From Astragalus membranaceus (taxonomy: Eukaryota > Streptophyta > Magnoliopsida > Fabales > Fabaceae): a stretch of DNA of 64,000 nucleotides. The stretch spans positions 30,334,609 to 30,398,608 of the forward strand of contig CM076849.1 in assembly GCA_039519185.1 (NCBI GenBank), given 5' to 3'. This document shows, one piece after another, positions 40,231-53,288 of this stretch. Both the position numbers and the translations under genes were made by a program. Numbering within the stretch: the stretch's first letter is position 1; each line of letters begins with the position of its first letter. Under the pieces are notes generated by a model. The model had not been told where the DNA came from. It searched no databases and was given only the letters and a program-made list of their open reading frames with translations.

Positions 40231-40518
40231 GGGAATAAGATAACTTCGGTTAGTACGATCTAACCAAATAAAAATACGACTTCGGTTAGTGGAAACCACA
40301 GAATATATTAAGATTGTATGAAGAAGAAAGGACTTCACGCAAGTAACGATGAAAAATTGATTTTAGTCCCATGTTCATCAACATCATAACGAGACATGAT
40401 CAATGGCGTGGATCAACGGAGTCCGTTTTTTAAACACCCGTGGGCGTCTTATTTTTTGGCGTGAGTGCGTTTTTTAGGCTTCTTTTGCGTGAAAAATAAA
40501 GAAAGATATATGTAACAT

Positions 40519-40637
40519 GAAGAAGAAGAAGAAGAAGAAGAAGAAGAAGAAGAAGAAGAAGAAGAAGAAGAAGAAGAAGAAGAAGAAGAAGAAGAAGAAG
40601 AAGAAGAAGAAGAAGAAGAAGAAAAAGAAGAAGAAAA
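40519..40637. repeat. (GAA)n microsatellite
   Basis: About 105 bp of nearly pure GAA followed by imperfect units. Purine strand on +; long GAA/TTC tracts can form triplex DNA. Confidence 0.95.
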
Positions 40638-43600
40638 ATAACAGATGAAAATAACGTGACAGATAAAATTGTGAGAGAGAAGATAGTGGAATTGTGAGAG
40701 AGAAGATAGTGGAAGAGAAAATCAAGGAGTAAATAAATGCTTTTGTTTTAATAATCCCTAAAAAAAAGGAACATTTATTAATTTATTTAATATAGTAAAT
40801 TACTACTATAACCCTTTAGTAACTATTACTAAGCTACTAGCTTAGTAGCATAAGTCAGACTCGGGAGAGAGATAGTATTCTCTATACATGTTTTGTGTTC
40901 CCGAAACTCCACACAAGCACACATGCACACGCGCACACACAACTTTTTTGGTCATTTATTCTTGACCAAAAAATTTTAGTTTGGTTCTTTACGTTTTTTC
41001 CCACTTTGGTTCTTTAAATCTTTCATATCCGTGTTAGTTTGGTCATTTATCATTTTTCTCATTTTGGTCATTTATCTTTCATATCTGTTTCGGTTTGGTT
41101 CTTTAAAACAAAAACACAGAAAAATGAAGAACACTATGAATGTATTCAAGAACACCAAGAACACTTCGATTTCTTGAATAACTCATGCAATATGCGATCA
41201 AATTGAATGAAACCAGACTCTAACTTGAATAAAATTTTGCAAGGAATTCAATGGAACAAAAATTGAGCTCAGAAAAGTGCTTATGCACAAAATCACTTTT
41301 GGAACCGAAATCTTGAATTTGAAGTTCAAAAAGCCTTCAATCTCAACAATGGTGATTTTGCTATAAAACACCAAATTGAACGATTATTGAGCTTAAAATG
41401 CTCGAAATTCAACAAAGAATCAAGCTATGACAAGTATTTTGTTTAAAAAGCGCTTAAAACGCAAACACTGAAAAAGCAATCCGCAACTATAAAACGTGTT
41501 TTGGATCTTATTTGATCATTTTTTAACCAATTTGCGTCAAATCAATTGCGTTCAACTCGTATTGAGTGCTGGAATTGAATTACATTAAAAGGTTTCAACG
41601 AAAATGATGCAAATTCGAGAACGAAGTAAAAAACAGAAACACGAATGAACGAGGTTTGAATCAGAGTAGTGGCATGTCCATACATTGGATCTCAACCATC
41701 CAAAGAGGCTTTAAAATATAGAAAGGAGAAGCTTAATGTCAAATAGGAGTTTTTTAATTCAATTGTGCAAAACTTAGGACTTTTAGGTATCTAACCTCCC
41801 CAAGTTGCTAACTCAACCTTAACATTATATAATAATATTATAATTATAATTCTATCCAAGTAAAATATTTACTCCAAATCAATCTATAGAAGGAACCTTA
41901 CTTGTGTACCTTGACTTCCACGACAAAGTTACCAATTTCTATAGTTTGATTGAATGCCTAAAAAACTCTGTAGGCCCATCCATCTCACCCCCACAATCAT
42001 GTTTACCTTTTCTTAAAGAGAATAATTGCATGAATGATGGAAAGTGAGGCAAGAAAAATATAAGATTGAGACGGGGAACAAAGCCAAATTTTATGTTAAT
42101 GGGTTCATGTCAAAATCTCGCACATTATCTTTTAGTCTGTAGTCTAACTAGATCTGTGGGGAACCTTATCATCCATTGTTCCTCTTTGTCAGAAAACATT
42201 TATTCAAAATGTTCCATCTTTGCTTTGTTTATTTTTCTTGTGGAGTATCAAGAAAGAAATGGGATTATATCCTATATGCCTATGGGCTTATATCTAGGTC
42301 TAAAATGGAAATAAAGAACCCTTTACTATACTTTTGAAGTCTTTAATGCGTAAAATCTAATTGATGGGTTATGATCTATTTTCAAAGGCATATTTATTTT
42401 TCATATTAGGAAAAAAGAAAGTCACACTTTAAATGATTTCATTACACCTAAGAAGAATATATCATGCATGCAATACATTATTGATTTATTTAAAAGAAAA
42501 GGATATATATGATTCAGATTTTATCCCAAGTGTCTGAAAAGGTTGCAAAATAAGTATTCTTATATATATGCTGCTTTAAAAGAAATTCTATCTATTGGCT
42601 GTCTGAATGGTTGGTTGCAATATATATACTACCTGCATGCAAAACCTCTTCTTTTAAGGGTCTTCAATCACTAGACAAAATGCATCTTCACTAATTAGTT
42701 CTTAAGTAGCAAACTATAGTAAATTCTATATTAGTGAATGGTACTCTTAATTTGTGACAAGCAATAATCCAACTGAATAATTGGAAGAATGAAAATAAAA
42801 AGGAAAAGCATTGAAGTAATGGCAAAGGAGAATAATGGGTGAGACAATTTTTCTACGAATGATATCCCAACTCTCTTAAAAATTCTTTTATCATCTATAG
42901 TGAGAATCACAAGTGTTACAATCGTGTCGTCTAAAGATCGAGACATAAACCGTGTAGGGTCATCACTCAACAAATCATTCTTATCATTATATTCCCTTTG
43001 ATTTCCATAATTTCACCCTTTAAGGCTTTAACAGAACAAAAAGAAATTTTCATGATGCTCGTTAGGTGGTAGACAGGGAAAAATGTAAACCAAAGAAATT
43101 AAACCCTACTTTAAAGTAAGGATGTTGTATCTTAAAGCACTTTCCAAAAATTTCATTCTATTCAAAGCACATAACTTAATCTGTAGTGTATCAGTGCTTT
43201 GGTTTCAGAGAATTCACGTGTGTTACATACATGCACATGTTTTATCCATTTTGGTCCCTGTAATACGTAAATTATTTGAGTTTACTTCTTTTTGCCACTT
43301 ATATTAAAGTGACTAAAATAAAATATTTTACATATTACGGGGACCAAACTGAATAAAACGTATATTTATAGGGACAAAAATCAAAATTTTATTTTTACAA
43401 GGACTAAACTGGATAAAACATGTATTTGCATGGAAGAAACACAATTTTTTTATTTTTACAGTGAGTAATAAGACCCCTTTTTCTATTGCTAATGGTAATG
43501 TTGGGGTTCTAGATTGTGATAGGAATAAGACACTGTCTAGATGGCTTTAATTTTACCCTTATGTAAAGTCATTCTCGCTATAATGCTTCATTCGGATGTA

Positions 43601-44004
43601 GCAGTCCCTTTTGACGAATTTTATAATTCTTCCTGATTCCCCAAGTTTTTCTCTTCCTATTTTTGGCACTTATTCCAAAGGTGGACTATTCCTTGACTTT
43701 GAGGGATTATCACCCTAACTCTCTTGTCTTGGTTGTTTGTATAAGAACCCAACGAAGGTATTAGCAAACTGACTGGGTTAAGTTATGCATAGTATCATCT
43801 CCCCTAATCTGACAGTTTTCATTAAATGGAAACAATTAATTGATGGATAATGTGGTGGTGGAAATCGAGGCCGCCGACTTGGCTAGCTAGGAAGGAGGGT
43901 CGGAAGTGTTAAATATTTAAGGTTGATTTTAAGAAGGCTTATGACTAAGTTAGCTGGGGCTTCTTGGATTATATGTTGGGTAGATTCAAGTTTGATGATA
44001 TATA
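40638..44004. other. Gene-poor AT-rich DNA
   Basis: No coding region is supported. At 40960-41105 repeated 'tttggtcatttat' and 'tttggttcttta' motifs resemble one arm of a Mutator-type MITE. A similar degenerate set, with partial inverted symmetry around ttttggtccctgtaatacg, lies at 43245-43460. 41100-41660 has short repetitive caa/tga-rich text without a frame. Confidence 0.5.
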
Positions 44005-44459
44005 TGGTGCTCTTGGATTCCTGTTAAGCGCTACTTAAAAGTACGAAGCACATTCAGTAGCCTCATGATTAAAAGCCAGTGCTTCTAAATCAAAAAAATA
44101 TGGACCACCTTTAGTAGCGCTTTCTTAAAAGTACTACTTAAAGTCAAAACACAGAACCCCTTTAGTAGCGCTTCAATGGAAGCGCTGCTAAAAATCAAAA
44201 CACGGGGACACAATAGAAGCGCTTACTCATAAAGCGATACCTATTAGGTTTAGAATCAATAGCACTTTATATTGAAGCACTGGCGATTCCTTAGTGAATT
44301 GGTAGAGCTTATGTAAAAAGCGCTGCTGATTCCTGACATTCAGGAGCGCTGTTGATATGTTTCGTGCTTGAAGCAGTGCAATGATCAGCAGCGCTTAAAA
44401 GTGCTGTTAAATAAGGCAAAAAAAAAGCGATGCTAAAGCCTCTTTCTGTTGTAGTGTTT
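44005..44459 (+). mobile_element. Lone CACTA end, related to family D
   Basis: Dense AGCGCT/AGCGCTGC motifs in both orientations run from about 44028 to 44440. The stretch ends in GTTGTAGTG near 44457, the reverse complement of a CACTA terminus. The motif style matches 8278-8652. No partner end is visible upstream, so this is a truncated element or an end fragment. Confidence 0.6.
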
Positions 44460-45499
44460 CGTTGGGGAACGCTACCCTTAAGGCAAAATTTAAGCGACTT
44501 TTCCTTATTTTTCTTTGCTAGGAGGGTTTAGCGGCGTTGATGGAGATGGAAGGATACTGTCTTGGTCTAGGAATTTCGGTGGAGAAGATGACTCTTTATC
44601 TGGGAGGAAGAGTTACTTGGGGAGCTTTGAAGTCTTCTCGTGTCGGTTTCATTTTTTGTGGGTGCTGTCTGTGTTGGTTTTGGCTTCCTCTTCTAATTGA
44701 TATGTATACACGAGTTAGGTGTGTCTACACTCAGCTGCTTCTTTTATGGTTCAGGGCTATCATATTCAAAAGTTTTAGTTCTTAGTAGATATGGAAAAGC
44801 ATTTAGCTTCATTTTTTCCTATCCATTGCAAAGCCTTACTTTTGCATGTATAGCATCATCTATCGAGAGTTATGTTACCATGAATAGAACCAAGACCTTA
44901 CGTTTCTGAGAATAAAACCAAGGCCTCAATTGCCTATGTTTCTTTAGGCCTCAACTTAAGTAGGCCCAGTGGCAGTAAAATTTTGATAAAGACCATTGGA
45001 GGAAGCCTATTTTTATTTATATATTATCAGCAACTAATGTTAGATTCTTCCTTGGGCATGGGTAAACTTGCACGACCATGATTAGTTTATGGTGTAATGC
45101 TACTAGTACTACTTGAGATTGATTAAGTTTAGATGCTTCTGAGGCACAAATCTCTAACAATAATAATGAATACATATTCACAAGCTACTCGTATGTCCAT
45201 ACTCCAATTTTCTAAAGAACATTTATTGTTACTAAAACAAAAGTACAAAATTACTCGTTATTTAATTCAAATCATCACTAACTTCAAAATCCTGATGAAA
45301 AAGGAATATGGTTGACATTGTTTGATTACAGGAATCATGTAATCAATATCCTTAATGAAACATCGAATTTGATAACTCGAGAAAATGAAATGTCAGGGCT
45401 CTCTATTCATGACCATTGTCTTTACCACATTTTGGTTTTCGATAAAATGTTGATCGTTTATTATCCTTCGTCACACTTATCTTCGTCTCTATAATAGTA
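44460..45499. other. Gene-free AT-rich DNA
   Basis: Short open frames at 44515-44900 lack recognisable domains. No repeats stand out. Confidence 0.5.
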
Positions 45500-45501
45500 T
45501 A

Positions 45502-45781
45502 CTATTTCATCCGTTTTCATTTATAAGCAAAAATACTCACTTTTTCTTGTTGCTAAATATAAGCAAGTTAAAACTTTTTTCAATTAATATCTCAACTTTA
45601 CCTCTATTTATTACACTACTTTTACTTTTACCAATGCATAAAACTTTTTATTACACTACCTTTACTTTTATCAATGCAAGAATAAATAGGGACAATTTAA
45701 GAACAATATTTCTTTTTCTAACTTTTCTTAAAACACGTGTTTAGCCGCAATTTGCTTATATACGAAAACGGATGGAGAAAT
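45502..45781. mobile_element. Stowaway-like MITE
   Basis: Imperfect inverted ends contain CATCCGTTTTC and, further in, TATAAGCAAAAAT at the left and GCTTATATACGAAAACGGATG at the right. TA flanks both sides (45500-45501 and 45782-45783), matching Tc1/mariner-type Stowaway MITEs. Non-coding. It lies 28 bp left of the large CACTA element. Confidence 0.7.
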
Positions 45782-46968
45782 TAAGAACAAATAATTAATG
45801 TACCCTTAACACTACAAGAATAACTGCTGTTTCCTGCCATTTTTTCCGACGAACTCTTATTCGTCGCAATTTCCGACGGATTTCCGACGAAAAAGTCGTC
45901 GCAAATGTTCAGAAAAAAAGGCGCTTAAATTCCCGCTTGCGTTTCCGACGAAAACATGTGTCGTCGCAAATTTCCGACGGATACTTCAGTCAGAAAACAC
46001 TAAATATCCGTCGGAAACCATAAGACACGAATTAAAAAAAAAAGTAAAACCCTCGATCCTCTCCCACTCTCCTCAAACCAGCACGCGAAGGCTCTCCTCC
46101 TCTCCTCCCTCTCACCCTCGAAGGCTCTCCTTCATCTTCTCCCTCTCTCAGCGCCTCTCCTCCTCTCCTTTCTCAGTCGCCCCCTCTCTCTCTCAGTCGC
46201 CGTCCCTCAGCCCCATCTCCCTCTCTCTCTCAGTCACCCTCTCTCTCTCAGTCGCCCTCTCTCATCCCCATTGAAATCGCGAGCCCTAATCCCTAATCCC
46301 TTCCTCTTCAAACGCGAACCTATCCTCAAATCGCTCCCTCTACAAACGCGAACCCTAATCGAAGATTGCAATGGCAGAATCGAACATCACTGGGGTTTTT
46401 TCGTGAGAACTGTAAATGAAGAACCACTACAAAAAAAATTGCCCATTAGCGACGGAAATTAGCGAGGGACTAATGTTCCCTCGCAAAAACTGGAATTAGC
46501 GACGGAATTTGCGAGGGAATAGGGGCTGTCGTATTTTTGAGAATTAGCGACGGAATATCAGACATTAGCGACAGAAATTTTGAAAATTAGCGACGGAATT
46601 TCAGTCCCTCGCTAATTCCCTCGCTAATTTCTGACAGCTTTTAGATGATAGGACTTCGTGCAGGTATTTAGCGACGGACTTTCAGTCCCTGGCTAATTCC
46701 CTCGCTAATTTCTGACAGCTTTTAGACGATAGGACTTCGTGCAGGTATTTAGCGACGGAATTTCAGTCCCTCGCTAATTCCCTCGCTAATTTTTTGACTT
46801 TTCAGCTTATTTATCCTCTCACACACACTCTTCTCTCCTACTCTCCTCACTCTCTTCTCTCTTCTTCTCTCCTCACACTCTTCTTCTCTTTTCCTTCTTC
46901 CACCACCACACCACCACCTCCTCTCACACTCTTATTCTCTCTTCACTCTTCCACCACCATACCACCAC

Positions 46969-48194
46969 CACTACAAGAATAATGGGATTTTCCGGCCAGG
47001 ACTTTCCGGCGGATTTTAGGAATTTCGGCGGATTTTATCCGCCGGAAAAGATTCCGGCGGATTTTAGGACTCTCCGGCGGATTTTATTCAACGCAAACTT
47101 TTCCGGCGGATTTTGGGATATTTCCGGCGGATTTTTAATTTTTTTTTATAAAAAATTTTAAAAATTCCGCCGCAAATTTCAAAAATCCGCCGCAAAACCC
47201 AAAATTTTTTTTTTTCTTAAAAAAATCCGCCGCAAAAGCCAAATTTTTTTTTTTTTAAAAAAATCCGCCGCAAATGCCAAAAAATCCGCCGCAAAAGCCA
47301 AAAAAATTTCAAAAAATCCGCCGGTAATTTCAAAAATCCGCCGGAAAATTCGGAGGGAAAAAATTCGCCTATAAATAAAAATTTCTTCTACACTCCTCTC
47401 ATTCTCTCATTTCACTTTTTATTTCATTCTCATTCTCTTCTACATTTCTCTACATATCTCTCTTCTATATTTCTTATACTCTCATCTCCATAAATTTCTC
47501 TACATATCTCTCTTCTATATTTCTCCTTCCTTCTTCATTCTTTTTCATTCACTCCTTAATTCTTATTTCTTCTTACTTCTTTATTCACATTCTCTCCTAT
47601 ATCATTCTCTTCTAATATTCTCTTTCATTATTATTCCTTCCTACTTCTACATTCTCATTCATTTATTTATTTTCATTCTTTTCTATATCATTTTTTCTCA
47701 TATTCTACTTCATTTTCTTTTTTTCTCACTTTTTATTAAAATACAAATTAAACATTAAAATTCAAAAAAATTGAAAAAAAAATTCAAAAATTCAATTTTT
47801 TTACCGCCAGATTTTTAAAATTTTTTTTTTGGATTTTGCGGCGGATTTTAGGCATTTTCGGCGGTTTTTTAAATTTTTTTTTTGGCTTTTGCGGCGGATT
47901 TTTGGCATTTGCGGCGGATTTTTAAAAAAAAAAAAATTTTTTTTTTCGAAAAAAAAAAATAATAATTTTTTTTAAAATCCGCCGCAAATGCCTTTAAAAT
48001 CCGCCGGAAAATTCCAAATTTTTTTTTTTTTTAAAAATCCGCCGCAAAATGCTTTTCCGGCGGAAATTCCGGAAAGCGTTTGCTGCGAGCTGGCTACCGG
48101 CGGCAAAAATCCGCCGCAAAGTCCAATTTTGCGGCGGAAATATGGCTTTTCCGGCGGATTTTGCCCGCCGGAAAAACCTGTTTTTCTTGTAGTG
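46969..48194. mobile_element. CACTA element, family B, nested in family A
   Basis: It starts CACTACAAGAATAATGGG and ends in the inverse of CACTACAAGAAAAACAGG. A CAC duplication lies at 46966-46968 and 48195-48197. Subterminal repeats are TTCCGGCGGATTTT and AAATCCGCCGCAAA. The middle is low-complexity T/C-rich sequence (47400-47740). Length 1226 bp, no gene. Insertion in a CCA-rich tract makes the 3-bp duplication less decisive, but the termini are clear. Confidence 0.88.
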
Positions 48195-48297
48195 CACCAC
48201 CACCACCACCCCCACTCGTTTCTCTCTCTCTCTTTCTCTCCTTCTCCCTTACTATTCTCCTTCTCCTCTACCATAATACCCTTCACCACCACCACTC

Positions 48298-48301
<4 letters not shown>

Positions 48302-48348
<47 letters not shown>

Positions 48349-48415
48349 CTTCTCCCTTACTTTTCTCCTTCTCTCTCTACCATAATACCCTTCACCACCA
48401 CCACCACCACCACTC

Positions 48416-48454
<39 letters not shown>

Positions 48455-48508
48455 TCTCCCTTAGTCTTCTCCTTCTTTCTCTACCCTAATACCCTTCCCC
48501 ACCACCAC

Positions 48509-48545
<37 letters not shown>

Positions 48546-48562
48546 TTAATAATAATAATAAA
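48302..48562. repeat. (CT)n and (TAA)n microsatellites in family A
   Basis: CT runs at about 48302-48341 and 48420-48451, with CCA runs between, and TAA repeats at 48508-48562. The same order of simple repeats is present at 7730-8004 in the other family A copy. Confidence 0.9.
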
Positions 48563-49216
48563 AGGCTGATATTGTAAAAAAAAATTTAAAAAAATTGGCT
48601 GAATAAAAAAAAAACGTGCCTGTAAGATTTAGCGACGGAATTCGAATCCCTCGCTAATTAGCGAGGGAATTAGCGACGGAACATTCCCTCGCTAATTAGC
48701 GAGGGATTCAAATTCCCTCGCTAATCCCATTAGCGAGGAGACAATTAGCGAGGGACTGGTTCCGTCGCTAATTCCCTCGCTAATGGGTATTAGCGACGGA
48801 TTTGAGGCCATTAGCGAGGGAAAAATCCCTCGCTAATGGGCAATTTTTTTGTAGTGAACCACCGCGAACTGTAACTGAAGAATCGTGGAGCATCTACTTC
48901 GAACTGTTGAAGAGCCACCACGAACTGTAACTGAAGATCTGTGGAGCATCTACTTCGAAGTTCAAACACATTCAGGTAAATGTTTCTTCTATTTTCATTC
49001 CTTTTTTATTACGATTTTTACCAAATTTAGGGATTTTATGGATTGAGGTTGGATTGAGGTTATATTTCTGATTTCAGATTTTGGTTTTCTCAAGTGATTT
49101 TAGGGTTTTTAGGATTTTGGGAAAAATAGGATTTTAGGGTTTTTAGGATTCTGAGAACCTGATTGAACAACTTGGGTCTTGATGTGGCTTGGTGTTTTGT
49201 GTTTACTACTTCACAG

Positions 49217-49826
49217 GTTCTACCTAAAAGCTGCTGATGCTGATGCTATTGTGGAGAAAAGGGTCAACTACCTAGCAGTACTGGCTCTGTCAGGTTATGG
49301 GCAATTGTGCTATTGGCCCTCAACTGTTGTTGCGGCACTTGTAATCCTGGCTTGTCTAGAACACAATCAAAATGCATCCCACAAAGTCATAGGGGTAATT
49401 ACTTTTGCGATACAAAACTAATGCTTTATTTGAATCTTCAATGCATCAAGCAAATTGTGGGGTTTACAATTAATTATATGACATAGTATGTATAGTTATA
49501 TATTCTCTACACAAGGCTAGACATGCCTCGGGGATTTCAGTTTAATTTGGTCGTTTCCTAATACTTAAATCACCCTTGTTGTTGTAGTAAATAAAATTCA
49601 ATTAAAATGGAGCAAGAGGGTCGGGTTTTTATGGTCTTGGTTTGCACTGAAACTGTGGAAAATTGATATCTCTACAGTTGTGTGTGCCCTTTTCTGAATC
49701 CTATCCTCTTTCCCCTTTTTCCAGTACGAGTAAGATTGTAATTAAAATGCCATGTAGACTATTAATTGTGTGATTTTTCAGATCCACGTTAGATCCAAGG
49801 ATGAGAATTTGCATCAATGCATGGAG
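49217..49826 (+). pseudogene. Captured fragment: cyclin-like (D-type) exon pair
   Basis: Exon 49217-49394 encodes a helix-rich piece with LCYWPSTVVAALVILACL, matching the C-terminal cyclin fold (PSTVAAA motif). Exon 49782-49826 (IHVRSKDENLHQCME) follows. The intron 49395-49781 is GT-AG and joins the exons in frame, so genomic DNA was captured rather than a cDNA. No N-terminal cyclin box is present. Assignment to D-type cyclins is from memory of family style and is tentative. Confidence 0.5.
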
Positions 49827-50462
49827 GTATGATAGTTCCAATTTACAATCAAAAGCAAGTCTGTTATATTCTGTCTTCTCCTGATTACAATTTATGGACC
49901 AGCTAATTGAAGTCTTGCTGTATGTGAAGAAGAACTTGCCTGCATTATGCAGCTTACTATGGTCATTCTTCTTCTCTTAAGGCAATACTTTCTGCTGCTC
50001 AAACTAATCCAGTGGCTGCTTCTTGGTTAGTCCTTTTTCTGTTTTGGGGTTTATTTCTTCCTTAATTGACTCTTGTGGTGATTAGTTTTTATGCTTTTGA
50101 AAAAGGATAGAAACAAAAATATGCATGTTCATAGAAACGTTTTAGGTATATTGTATGTATGGAAGTCTTCTGTTTCATGCTTCTGAACATCAGTTGACAT
50201 TGTCATAAATGGGTGTACTGATTTGTGCCACTGCCAACAGGTGTATAAGGTAGGGAAATGTGCAGTTTGTACATATTTTCCTTAATAATGTGATAATATG
50301 GACTATGGTAACATTTGCATGGTTATTGTTGGAAAATTCCTTATTTGGAAGTATAGGAATCCCGAAAAATAACGCTGGTAATAATGGATTTAATTTACCA
50401 GCAACGAAGGAGTCAGAGTATGTTTCTGCTAATCATGATCAACGAATGATGTGATTCACAAA

Positions 50463-50942
50463 GATGAAGATGTGCGTGAGAATACTGTTGGTAACACCTG
50501 CACGGAGATGGATTTACCTGAAGACACACATGATTCTATTGCTTCTGGTGATCAGTCTGAAGAGGTATTCAACATATTAGCAAATTTTTATCTAAATATT
50601 TTGTTCAGAAACATATGTTCCATTTTGAAACTAATTGATTACTTTGGTACATTATTTAAATGGCTGTTACTTGTTAAATACTGCAATGAAAATGGAGTTA
50701 CTAGTATTAAGAAACATATGTGACTAGCAGATCCAAACGATGGAGAAGTTCTGTCACAGTATGGGAAGCTAGTTTGGGAGTTACATAAGGACCAAAAAAG
50801 AGCATCTACCTATTTTGAAAGATCAGTGCAAGCCTCTCCTGAAGACAGCCATGTACATGCAGCATATGCTAGTTTCCTTTGGGACACTGAGGAAGAGGAA
50901 GATCAGGAAGATCAGGATGATGCTGCAGATATAGCACAATCC
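50463..50942 (+). pseudogene. Captured fragment: TPR-like protein
   Basis: An acidic stretch (HKDEDVRENTV...; 50463-50570) is followed by 50730-50942. That segment encodes DPNDGEVLSQYGKLVWEL, then ASTYFERSVQASPEDSHVHA and an acidic tail with EEEEDQEDQDD. The helix-turn-helix spacing and the acidic tail match the plant TPR-like superfamily. Joining the two parts with visible splice sites does not keep the frame, so at least one lesion exists. Confidence 0.6.
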
Positions 50943-51568
50943 AAGTATGAACATTGGTCTACTCTAGCTCCTCTTCCTTTTGAACTTGTCATCTCTGCTG
51001 GACAAAAGGCTAAGGAGGAATCTTGGAACAAAAGTGAGCATGATTTAATACTTCAAATTTTAGTTTGAATATTTTATCTCTTAAATTAGTTACAGTGGAT
51101 GTGCAGACTAAATATTTGTTTACAAAAGATGATATTAATTACAATGTTCACATTCTTTTAAATTTATTTTCAGATTCCAAATCACCTGGTGATGCCAAAT
51201 ATTCAGAAGCATTTGGTAAGAATTACGTTGTCAGCATTTATTTTAGAGTTTAATTTGATGTTTAGCTATTAAACAAATATGTTACTGATTAATCCAACAA
51301 TCTAGTTGTAACTCATCCATGTTTGGGAAGTTATTATTAAGTATAGGTTGTTAATGGTTAATGGTATGTAAATTTTGGTTGATTAGTGACCACAGCCATG
51401 GTACAGTATTTGATTTTTTTGTGAAAGTTTTTTTTCCCAAAGCTTTGTGATAATCTGATGTCTTGTGTTGATAATTGGAAGGTCTGCTTGCTCCGTTTGT
51501 GCCATGCCTTCATAAAAAAATTAGGCGCATTTTTAATTTCTTATTAATTTTCTGTTGATTTTTTCCAG

Positions 51569-51709
51569 TTTTTAAATCTGTTTGGTGATGTTCAATCTAT
51601 CAAGAGGGGTGAGGATAGGCATGCAAAACTGTTCTTGCCACACAGGAGCATGTCAGAGTTGAAAAAACGCCATGCAGATGATTTTTTGGCTTTGGAGGAT
51701 AGACAATGA
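51569..51709 (+). pseudogene. Captured fragment: PRP39-like tail (tentative)
   Basis: After a pyrimidine-rich tract and AG, an open stretch of 46 codons reads FLNLFGDVQSIKRGEDRHAK and continues LFLPHRSMSELKKRHADDF to a TGA. It is strongly charged and resembles part of the HAT/TPR splicing factor PRP39. The exon looks terminal (acceptor then stop). The identity is uncertain. Confidence 0.35.
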
Positions 51710-51975
51710 AGCTACCCGTGGATTTGGTCCTTTAATGCCAGGCCATCTTCAATTCAATGTATAGTTGCCAAGTAGTTGTATTATTAGAAATTTAAACTAT
51801 GAAGTATGAACAGATAGATTTAGGGCAGTTTGTTTTTTCCTGGCTAGTTTGCTGCATGCTCAACAAGTATATCATGATTTTCAAGAATTGCCTAAGCAGT
51901 TTGGTCTTGGGAAGCATCCTTTTAATCTCTTGCATTTTAGTTCAAGGAGTGGATCAAATTTCTTGGTATCCTTTG

Positions 51976-52091
51976 TAGGGAGGTACTTGCTTGGGCGTCT
52001 TATGGATTTTTTCACATATTTAACCAGGATTCCACTCAATTATCACTTAAAGTTTGCACTCTTTGTTTGGCTGCAACTTCCCACTATCAAT
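51976..52091 (+). pseudogene. Captured fragment: HVA22/DP1-like exon
   Basis: The reading contains IPLNYHLKFALFVWLQLPT, a TB2/DP1/HVA22 membrane-protein motif. The exon ends with a clean donor (ATCAAT|GTAAGC). The open frame extends upstream to about 51849 but that part is not recognisable. Family members shape ER tubules; this exon alone would be non-functional. Confidence 0.5.
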
Positions 52092-53102
52092 GTAAGCTTA
52101 AACAAACTGCTACATTTATTCCTTTGCATACTATACTTTCAGATGCTTGGCTTTGTTTGAAAATAAATGTGTCTCAAAAACATGCTTCTTTCTTCCTACT
52201 ATTTGTTAATTAAATTAATTTATAGCACTATAGTATGAAAGCAGAAACTTTTGTAGTCTTACAAGTTGTTTGAGTATTGTTGATCATGTTGATCTTAGAA
52301 TGAGTGAATGTTTTTTTGTTGTGCTCGTTACCTTTGCAGGAGCATTTCAGTAATTTTCCAAAAAACAGAGGAAGCATTGCAGGGTAAATTTTGTACTAAA
52401 TAAGGGTAAGAGGAAGCAGTGCTGACTTGCTGCTATAAACTTTCTCTGTGGTTCCGATTGACATTGTCTTCCTTTGTTGCATATCATGAAAGCAAGAGAA
52501 GCACACATAGAGAGGCAAGAGAAGCACACATTGTAGTTTTGACAGAAAGAAGTTTGCTGATAGATGAATAATGTATATGCCTCACTATATTTTTTCTTAT
52601 CAGTATCTCATAAAAAACCTTCCTTTTCGCATAACTAGGGACACCTTCCTTTTCATAGAATCCATGCCATACTAGAGTCATTTATATTGATTTTTAATAT
52701 TACATTGGTAGATTGTTTTAGGACTCAATGTAGTTTTTATGTGGGTTTAGGGCTGTGATGAATTTGTAAATTTTGATGCTAAGGGATTAGGTTGAATCGT
52801 TTTTATAGATCTAATGCATGTCGAAATTGGTCTACTATAATAGGTGGAGCAGTTTATGTATAGTACAACTAAAATAGGTCTATTCTATTTAGTGTCTATG
52901 TAATCTATACTAAATGTATGAGCTCTTTTTTTGGGTTTTGTTGGTGTTGAGAAGGTGTAATACTTGCTAATTTGCTCTTATGTTCTTTAACCTTTCTTTT
53001 TCCGTTTATTTAACAGAAACTTCTTAAGGTTAAAGGAGCTGATATTGCTCTAATGTTCACTATGTATTTAGTTATCCTTATTTATGTTCTGTCTATTGGC
53101 AG

Positions 53103-53288
53103 GTGATGAGAATCACTGATAAAGGAGTTGATTCTCGTCTATTGCCATGTTAAAGCGTGTGAGGATAGACCATATGAAAGTCTTGAAGAAGATGAAAGCT
53201 GCTAAATCCTCGCAGTCTTCCGGTTCCAGTAGCAGCATGTTTGCCTTGGTTTTCACTTTCGTCTTCTGCATTGTGATCATACTCCAAG
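53103..53288 (+). pseudogene. Captured fragment: small membrane-protein exon
   Basis: Bounded by an acceptor AG and a donor GT. From an ATG at 53147 it encodes a basic head, a Ser-rich stretch (SSQSSGSSSS) and one hydrophobic segment (MFALVFTFVFCIVIILQ). The bases before that ATG are in a different frame. It looks like the first exon of a small conserved plant membrane protein, which I cannot name. Confidence 0.45.

Larger units (their letters stand above)
46425..48856. mobile_element. CACTA element, family A copy, nested in family C
   Basis: It starts CACTACAAAAAAAATTGCCC and ends in the exact inverted sequence (GGGCAATTTTTTTGTAGTG). An AAC duplication lies at 46422-46424 and 48857-48859. 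TTAGCGACGG and TTAGCGAGGG motifs crowd both ends. It belongs to the same family as 7231-8242. About 1.2 kb remains once the inner element is removed. Non-coding. Confidence 0.92.

Noticed and set aside
40474..40725. Open frame of poly-Phe on the minus strand
   Set aside because: It is the translation of the GAA/TTC microsatellite.
47988..48464. Open frame of 158 codons in the CACTA nest
   Set aside because: It crosses the family B terminus and simple CT/CCA repeats; its length comes from low-complexity sequence, not a gene.
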